Source: an uncultured Oscillospiraceae bacterium (GTDB taxonomy: Bacteria > Bacillota > Clostridia > Oscillospirales > Oscillospiraceae). From it: a stretch of 28,125 bases of DNA. A program made the translations under genes and the position numbers. Of the stretch, positions 23,435 through 28,125 are shown in pieces; position 1 is the first letter of the stretch, and the number at the start of each line of letters is the position of its first letter. The notes below the pieces were generated by a model. The model searched no databases. It had not been told where the DNA came from and saw only the letters and a list, made by a program, of their open reading frames with translations. Where the stretch lies: positions 1 through 28,125 of the forward strand of contig CAKTED010000001.1 of assembly GCA_934546725.1 (NCBI GenBank), read 5' to 3'.

Positions 23435-23672
23435 ATTTATTCATGAGCCGGAGCAACGTTTACAAATTGTTCATTTGCGGTTCACGGACAGTTGATTTTC
23501 GGGGCGTATTATATGGTCAGACAAGAAAGCAAGCTTGTTAGCCGTAAGGGCGGCGCGGCCGGGTGATGCCGCAGAAGTATCCGCGGATATGCCGACGCCC
23601 ACGCCGCATGCGTGCCGCTCCGAAAGGCGTTTTTTCATTTTCTTCCTTCCTCACTTTTTCAACAGATGGTTC

Positions 23673-23715
23673 AATGCCGCAGTTCAAATGGCGAACTGCG
23701 GCATTGCCAATTTTT
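23673..23715 (+). terminator. Terminator hairpin in the long spacer after gap
   Basis: AATGCCGCAGTTC (23673-23685) pairs with GAACTGCGGCATT (23693-23705), then CCAATTTTT. It is 240 bases past the gap stop, so gap may have a long 3' tail. 23435-23672 holds no gene. Confidence 0.7.
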
Positions 23716-23730
23716 CGGGTGTGCTGAGGA

Positions 23731-23905
23731 GGGTGCGGTGGTGACGTGGACGCGGGGGCAGTATCGTGGACGCGTAATGGTTACGCCCACCACCGTCATC
23801 CTCGCGAAGCGCGAGAATGACAGCATATTTTCAGCACATGTGTCGTTACACTGCCGCAACCAACCGTGGGATTCTTCGGTCGCCGATGGCTCCCTCTGAA
23901 TGACG
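23731..23905. repeat. Intergenic modular repeat, locus C
   Basis: Core module GGGTGCGGTGGTGACGTGG at 23731-23749, a second CGTGGACGCG at 23765-23774, and a palindrome GTCATCCTCGC/GCGAGAATGAC at 23795-23821. An arm of type 2 lies at 23868-23905 (GGGATTCTTCGGTCGCC, then CTCTGAATGACG). These match loci A and B. The rest of the gap up to 24012 shows nothing else. Confidence 0.78.
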
Positions 23906-24012
23906 TGCGGGAGCTGGACTGCGGCACGGGGGCGTTAGTGACTGTAGATGCAAAAGCCCACGCCCACCACCGTCAGCCTCTTTGCCTTTCCTGCTATTAT
24001 TGAAATTCCCTG

Positions 24013-24041
24013 TTCACAAATACATCTGTCCGTGATATATT
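24013..24041 (+). promoter_or_regulatory. Promoter of the flavin oxidoreductase gene
   Basis: TTCACA (24013-24018), 17 bases, TATATT (24036-24041), about 36 bases before the ATG. Confidence 0.55.
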
Positions 24042-24076
24042 CATAATAATAAATAACTAACACTGGAGGCTGACGC

Positions 24077-25963
24077 ATGAAAGAGTTCACAAATGTATTC
24101 AGGCCGCTGAAGATCGGACCGCTCACGGCGCGAAACCGCATCGAGGTATCGCCTGCGGAGCCGTTTCTGTGTACGAAGGACGGGCAGATAACGGGCGAGT
24201 TCGTCGCCTTTACAGCCGCGATGGCTAAGGGAGGCGCGGGCATCGTCACTGTCGGCGACAGTCCCGTGAACCAGGCCTACGCCGACGCGAACCACTACGT
24301 CGTAAACCTTGCCGACCCCTTCATCGTCCACGGCCTTGTGCGCGTGACGGATGCGATACACCGCTACGGCGCGCTGGCCTCCATTGAGCTGAACCTGCGT
24401 GCGGACTATCTCCCGGCGGATCTGACGCGCGAGGAGGTAAGGCAGATCATCCGCGACTTTGCAGACTGCGCTGAGCGCTGCCGTAAGGGCGGCTTTGACA
24501 TGGTCATGCTGCACGGAGGCCACGGCCACACGGTATCGCAGTTTTACTCGCCGTATTTCAACCGCCGCACGGATGAATACGGCGCGGACTGCATGGAGAA
24601 CCGCTGCCGCTTCGCCTGCGAGCTGATAGACGCTGTGCGCGAGCGCATCGGCCCGGATATGGCCATTGAATGGCGCATGAGCGGCGACGAGCTGCTTGAG
24701 CCGGGCGTAGGCGTTGGGCTCGACGAGGCCGTGGAGCTTGCAAAGTACATTCAGGACAGGATAGACATCGTTCACATAAGCGCCGGGAGCATGTACGACG
24801 TGCGGACGATCCCGTACACCATACAGCCCTCGTACATGCCGCGCCCGACGAACCTGCACCTTGCAGAGCGCTTCAAGCGCGAGCTGCGCATACCGGTAAC
24901 GAGCGTCGGCTCGTTCAATATCGAGCTTGCCGAGGAGGCTCTTGCGGCGGGTAAGGCGGACATGATAGCCATGATCCGTCCGTTCATCGCCGATCCGGAG
25001 CTTGTAAATAAGGCGCGGCACGGGCGCGCGGACGATATCCGCCCCTGCATCCGCTGTAACGTCTGCACCGGCGACGATCCGCACGGATGTCCAAAGCCGC
25101 TGCGCTGCACGGTGAACCCCGTAAGCGGGCGCAACCCGGATTTTGACAAAATCGAAAGGGCGGAGACGTCTAAGAAGGTCGTAATAATCGGCGGGGGCTG
25201 CGCGGGCATGGAGGCCGCTCGGCGGCTTGCTGAGCGGGGACACAGACCGGTCATATTCGAGCGCTCCGCCGCGCTCGGCGGCAGTCTTGTCGACGCCGGG
25301 GCGAACCCGCTCAAGACCGACGTCCGCCGCTATGCCGAGTGGTCCGTGCGCTCAACGCTGAGCACGCCGGGGATAGATATCCACCTCGGGACGGAGGCGA
25401 CGCCCGAGCTTGTTCTTGCCGAAAAGCCGGACGCCGTTATAATCGCGGTGGGCAGCGAGCAGATCATCCCGAACGTGCCGGGAGTGGACGGCGATAACGT
25501 CGCGCTCGCTGTGGCGGTCGACAGGGGAGAGGTGAAGCCCAGCCGCCGCGTCGTTCTTGTCGGCGCGGGACTTACGGGCAGCGAAACTGCCGTCACGCTC
25601 GCACGTGAGGGGCATGAGGTGACGCTGATCGACATGCTCAACCTGGAAGAACTCGAGGCACGCGATAAAAACATCGGAATGATACACCGCCTCGCGCTCG
25701 AGGCTGGAGTGAGCCTTCAGGGCGGACTGCGCCTTTCCGAGATCCGCCCTGACTCCGTCATTGCGGTCGACGCGGGCGGCGCGGAGCATGAAATTTTCTG
25801 CGACAGCGTCGTGCTCTCTCTCGGCGTTCGTCCCCGAAGTGACGTGGTGGAGCGTTTTCGATGCCTTTGCGATGAAACATACGTCGTGGGCGACTGCTGC
25901 CGCAGGGCGGGGAATATAACCTCCGCCGTTCGCGAGGGCTTTTTCGCGGCGATGAACATCTGA
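24077..25963 (+). CDS. NADH:flavin oxidoreductase, Fe-S/FAD type (2,4-dienoyl-CoA/enoate reductase family)
   Basis: 628 residues in three parts. An old-yellow-enzyme FMN barrel (1-320) is followed by a Cys cluster for a 4Fe-4S centre (Cys324, 327, 330, 338, 344, before TVNP). An FAD/NAD half follows, with GGGCAGMEA (372-380) and a second GAGLTGSETA (~495-504). Relatives include FadH, BaiCD/BaiH-type bile-acid and enoate reductases of gut Clostridia. They reduce activated C=C bonds with NAD(P)H. The active-site Tyr of HGAHGY is replaced by His151 (HGGHGH). The segment between ASIELN and the LTREEV helix is short, which should open the substrate pocket. Cys spacing CxxCxxC differs from the usual CxxCxxxC. 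Substrate unknown. GGAGG before the ATG. Confidence 0.88.
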   Translation: MKEFTNVFRPLKIGPLTARNRIEVSPAEPFLCTKDGQITGEFVAFTAAMAKGGAGIVTVGDSPVNQAYADANHYVVNLADPFIVHGLVRVTDAIHRYGALASIELNLRADYLPADLTREEVRQIIRDFADCAERCRKGGFDMVMLHGGHGHTVSQFYSPYFNRRTDEYGADCMENRCRFACELIDAVRERIGPDMAIEWRMSGDELLEPGVGVGLDEAVELAKYIQDRIDIVHISAGSMYDVRTIPYTIQPSYMPRPTNLHLAERFKRELRIPVTSVGSFNIELAEEALAAGKADMIAMIRPFIADPELVNKARHGRADDIRPCIRCNVCTGDDPHGCPKPLRCTVNPVSGRNPDFDKIERAETSKKVVIIGGGCAGMEAARRLAERGHRPVIFERSAALGGSLVDAGANPLKTDVRRYAEWSVRSTLSTPGIDIHLGTEATPELVLAEKPDAVIIAVGSEQIIPNVPGVDGDNVALAVAVDRGEVKPSRRVVLVGAGLTGSETAVTLAREGHEVTLIDMLNLEELEARDKNIGMIHRLALEAGVSLQGGLRLSEIRPDSVIAVDAGGAEHEIFCDSVVLSLGVRPRSDVVERFRCLCDETYVVGDCCRRAGNITSAVREGFFAAMNI

Positions 25964-26032
25964 CGCTTTCGGCGGCGGTGTCTTGACGGCGAGCACGACG
26001 GGAAAAATTTTTCGATTTTTTGAAAAAAGCTA

Positions 26033-26061
26033 TTGCATTTTCCAGCAAAGCGTGCTATTAT
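26033..26061 (+). promoter_or_regulatory. Promoter of tRNA-Arg
   Basis: TTGCAT (26033-26038), 17 bases, TATTAT (26056-26061), 20 bases before the tRNA. Confidence 0.75.
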
Positions 26062-26081
26062 ATTAAAGCTGTTAAGCATAA

Positions 26082-26158
26082 GCGCCGCTAGCTCAGCTGG
26101 ATAGAGCGTCTGGCTACGGACCAGAAGGTCAGGGGTTCGAATCCCTTGCGGCGTGCCA
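26082..26158 (+). tRNA. tRNA-Arg (anticodon ACG)
   Basis: Acceptor GCGCCGC/GCGGCGT (one G-T pair), encoded CCA, D arm GCTC/GAGC, anticodon stem TCTGG/CCAGA with loop CTACGGA (anticodon ACG), T arm GGGGTTCGAATCCC. 77 bases. Confidence 0.95.
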
Positions 26159-26198
26159 CGAAAGGTCTCATTTGCCCGAGGGTAAATGAGACCTTTCG
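26159..26198 (+). terminator. Long hairpin directly after tRNA-Arg
   Basis: CGAAAGGTCTCATTT pairs perfectly with AAATGAGACCTTTCG, then a G-T pair and CCC/GGG, forming a stem of about 18 pairs. There is no T tract, so it may be an attenuator or RNA processing structure between the tRNA and the alkylation-repair genes rather than a complete terminator. Confidence 0.55.
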
Positions 26199-26223
26199 GC
26201 ATATTCGGAAAGAAAGCAGGGCA

Positions 26224-26535
26224 ATGAGTACATTTAACGAAGAGGTCTACAATATCGTGCGCCGTGTGCCGCGCGGCAGGGTGATATCATACGGCCAGAT
26301 CGCGCGCCTGCTCGGAAATCCCCGCGCGTCCCGCGCCGTGGGCTGGGCGATGCGCGTCTGCCCGGATACGATACCGTGGCAGCGCGTGGTAAGGGCGGAC
26401 GGCGGCATCAGCGGCGGAGAGTTTGCCGATCTGCGCCGCGCGATGCTTGAAAGCGAGGGCGTCGGCTTTCTGCCGGACGGGCGCGTGGACATGCCGCGCT
26501 TTGCGTGGCTCGACGGAGTGGGAGGTAAAAAGTGA
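26224..26535 (+). CDS. Alkyltransferase-like protein (ATL)
   Basis: 103 residues with the MGMT DNA-binding domain only. VPRGRVISYGQIARLLGNPRASRAVGWAM is the winged-helix part. In the place of the active-site motif PCHRV it has PWQRV (Trp52), so it cannot take alkyl groups. ATL proteins bind O6-alkylguanine in DNA, kink it and recruit nucleotide-excision repair. The start (ATG 26224) gives the normal family N-terminus; the ribosome site is weak (AGCAGGG). Its last four bases overlap the GTG start of the downstream active methyltransferase (GTGA), so the two are co-expressed. Confidence 0.9.
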   Translation: MSTFNEEVYNIVRRVPRGRVISYGQIARLLGNPRASRAVGWAMRVCPDTIPWQRVVRADGGISGGEFADLRRAMLESEGVGFLPDGRVDMPRFAWLDGVGGKK

Positions 26536-27065
26536 AGCAGTATAAATGCGGGTTCCGGTCGCCTCTTGGGGGCATTACGCTTTCGGCCTGCGAGGAGGGG
26601 CTTACGGGGCTCTGGTTCGACGGGCAGAAGTATTTCGGCGCGGCGATAGCTGACGGCGCGGAGGACGGATATCTGCCCGTTTTTGACGAGGCCCGCCGCT
26701 GGCTGGACGAGTACTTTGCGGGGCACAGGCCCGGCTTTACACCGCCGCTTGCGCCGCAGGGCAGCGAATTTCGCCGGGCGGTGTGGCGCATTCTGCTCAC
26801 GATCCCATACGGAGGTGTGATGACCTATGGCGAGATCGCAAAAATGCTCGGCGAGGAGCGCGGAACGCCGGTGTCGGCTCAGGCTGTCGGCGGAGCGGTG
26901 GGGCACAACCCCGTTTCGCTCATAATTCCGTGCCACCGCGTTGTCGGCGCAGACGGCAGCCTTACGGGCTATGCAGGAGGGCTGGACCGCAAGCTGAAGC
27001 TTTTGAGGCTCGAGGGCGTGAATACGGACCGGTTTTTCATCCCGAAGCACAGCACCGCGCCATAA
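26532..27065 (+). CDS. ogt: Methylated-DNA--protein-cysteine methyltransferase
   Basis: 177 residues. The N-terminal ribonuclease-like domain (1-75) is followed by the DNA-binding domain with TIPYGGVMTYGEIA, an Asn hinge (GHNPVSL) and the acceptor Cys134 in IIPCHRVVG. It removes alkyl groups from O6 of guanine in one suicidal transfer. GTG start with GGAGG six bases upstream, overlapping the ATL stop. The Ogt/Ada-C single-enzyme form is followed by a bidirectional terminator. Confidence 0.95.
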   Translation: MKQYKCGFRSPLGGITLSACEEGLTGLWFDGQKYFGAAIADGAEDGYLPVFDEARRWLDEYFAGHRPGFTPPLAPQGSEFRRAVWRILLTIPYGGVMTYGEIAKMLGEERGTPVSAQAVGGAVGHNPVSLIIPCHRVVGADGSLTGYAGGLDRKLKLLRLEGVNTDRFFIPKHSTAP

Positions 27066-27076
27066 TATGAAGACAG

Positions 27077-27111
27077 AAAAATCCCGGCATCCGTTTTTTG
27101 GATGCCGGGAT
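27077..27111. terminator. Bidirectional terminator between ogt and pta
   Basis: ATCCCGGCATCC (27081-27092) pairs with GGATGCCGGGAT (27100-27111). A T-run follows on the minus strand for pta, and AAAATTTT follows on the plus strand. Confidence 0.88.
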
Positions 27112-27134
27112 AAAATTTTGCGTTTTTCAGAGGC

Positions 27135-28094
27135 TTACTTCAGCGCGGCGGTGATGATGGCCATCTTATAGACCTCGTCGGCGTTGCAGCCGCGGGACAG
27201 GTCGTTGATGGGGGCGTTCAGACCCTGAAGAATGGGGCCGTATGCGTCGAAGCCGCCCAGTCTCTGAGCGATCTTGTAGCCGATGTTGCCGGACTGGATC
27301 TCGGGGAAGATGAAGGTGTTGGCCTGGCCTGCAACAGGGGAGCCCTTGCACTTCGTCTTTGCGACGACGGGGGAAACGGCGGCGTCGAACTGGAGCTCAC
27401 CGTCGATCTTGAGGTCGGGAGCGGCGGCCTTTACCTTGGCGGTAGCGTTGCGGACCTTGTCAACGTCAGGGCCGGCACCGGAGCCGAGGGTAGAGTAGGA
27501 AAGCATCGCGACTTTGGGATCGATGCCGAAGGTGGCGGCGGTCTTGGCGGTCTCGATGGCTATCTCAACGAGCTGATCCTCGTCGGTAGTGATGTTGATG
27601 GCGCAGTCGCCCATCGCGATCATTTCCTCGCCGCGAACAAGGATGAAGCAGGAGGATACGATCTTGTTGCCGGGCTTGGTCTTGATGAGCTGAAGCGCGG
27701 GACGAACGGTGTCCGCGGTGGAGTAGGTAGCGCCGCCGAGCAGTGCGTCGGCAACGCCCATCTTTACGAGCATGGTGCCGAAATAGTTGCCCTTCTGCAG
27801 CTTTGCGCGGCACTCGTCGGCAGTCATCTTGCCCTTGCGGAGCTCGACCATCTTGTCGACCATGGCGTCCATCTCGGGATAGGTGGCGGGATCGATTATC
27901 TCAAGACCCTCAATGTCAAATCCGCCTGCGGCGGCAGCGGCCTTTACTTCCTCAACGTTGCCCACGAGGATGGGGGTGAGAAAGCCGTCCTTTTTGAGTC
28001 TTGCGGAAGCCTCAAGGATACGGGGGTCGGGACCCTCGGTGAAAACGATCTTGCGGGGATCCGCCTTAAGGATGTCTATAAGCTTTTCAAACAT
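27135..28094 (-). CDS. pta: Phosphate acetyltransferase (short type)
   Basis: 319 residues, the usual length of the short Pta class that lacks the N-terminal P-loop extension. KIVFTEGPDPRILEASARL, GATYSTADTVRPALQLI, YSTLGSGAGPDVDKVR and GELQFDAAV..V are Pta signatures, and SPVAGQANTFIFPEIQSGNIGYK holds the phosphate-binding region. It interconverts acetyl-CoA and acetyl phosphate, the step before acetate kinase makes ATP in fermentation. GGAGG lies eleven bases before the ATG at 28094. The acetate kinase gene is not in the window and any promoter lies past the right edge. 28095-28125 is leader only. Confidence 0.94.
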   Translation of the reverse strand: MFEKLIDILKADPRKIVFTEGPDPRILEASARLKKDGFLTPILVGNVEEVKAAAAAGGFDIEGLEIIDPATYPEMDAMVDKMVELRKGKMTADECRAKLQKGNYFGTMLVKMGVADALLGGATYSTADTVRPALQLIKTKPGNKIVSSCFILVRGEEMIAMGDCAINITTDEDQLVEIAIETAKTAATFGIDPKVAMLSYSTLGSGAGPDVDKVRNATAKVKAAAPDLKIDGELQFDAAVSPVVAKTKCKGSPVAGQANTFIFPEIQSGNIGYKIAQRLGGFDAYGPILQGLNAPINDLSRGCNADEVYKMAIITAALK

Positions 28095-28125
28095 ATATGT
28101 ACGCCTCCGATATATTATTCAGAGC

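Noticed and set aside
23535..23899. Short open frames after gap
   Set aside because: They lie in spacer and repeat modules, low complexity, no motif.
24041..25243. 400-codon open frame on the minus strand opposite the flavin oxidoreductase
   Set aside because: Antisense shadow; it is Arg/Ala/His rich without domains, and the plus-strand enzyme has full motifs.

Overview
The window looks like chromosome of a moderately high-GC, strictly fermentative Bacillota of the class Clostridia, most likely an Oscillospirales-type gut anaerobe. This is inferred from strong AGGAGG ribosome sites, sigma-A type promoters, lipoprotein signal peptides, an acetate-forming Pta, an iron-dependent alcohol dehydrogenase, an old-yellow-enzyme flavin reductase of the anaerobe type, and an r1t-type phage holin. 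No database search was possible, so family names come from motifs only.

Layout. 1-150: start of a PIN/NYN-like protein running off the left edge. 302-3175 (minus): an operon of two tandem cupin-like proteins and a large solute-binding lipoprotein. It is divergent from a PucR/CdaR-type regulator (3328-4560). 4627-5667: a second-type RsmH 16S rRNA methyltransferase. 6037-9101 (minus): an iron alcohol dehydrogenase, a MATE exporter and a small HExxH membrane protein. 9292-10029: a divergent thymidylate-synthase-like protein. 10199-11786: an isolated phage-style lysis cassette (XhlA-like, holin, CHAP endolysin), meeting head-on a transglutaminase-like lipoprotein (11759-12892, minus). 13149-14063: an HSL-family esterase whose best start codon is followed at once by a stop. 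14384-16022 (minus): iscS-iscU. 16284-19304: a membrane sensor with a degenerate GGDEF and an intact EAL domain. 19383-20144: an SDR oxidoreductase. 20309-20593: an orphan, AT-rich barstar-like protein. 20663-20888: two tRNA-Leu genes. 20990-22051: a histidine-kinase-like ATPase without the usual histidine. 22424-23434: GAPDH with NADP-type residues. 24077-25963: a flavin/Fe-S oxidoreductase. 26082-27065: tRNA-Arg, then overlapping alkyltransferase-like (ATL) and Ogt genes. 27135-28094 (minus): Pta.

Much of the gene content is ordinary metabolism and housekeeping. The parts that deserve a second look are these: the divergent PucR/twin-cupin/lipoprotein locus; the stand-alone lysis cassette, which has a dispersed repeat inside it; a modular intergenic repeat family at three loci (near 5.7, 10.6 and 23.8 kb); the ATG-TAA start-stop in front of the esterase; the thymidylate-synthase relative with a different C-terminus; the coordinated D-to-S and P-to-S changes in GAPDH; and the overlapping ATL/Ogt alkylation-repair pair. 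I saw no CRISPR array, transposase, integrase or rRNA. I cannot claim a proven new system. The lysis cassette and the PucR/cupin/lipoprotein locus are the best candidates.
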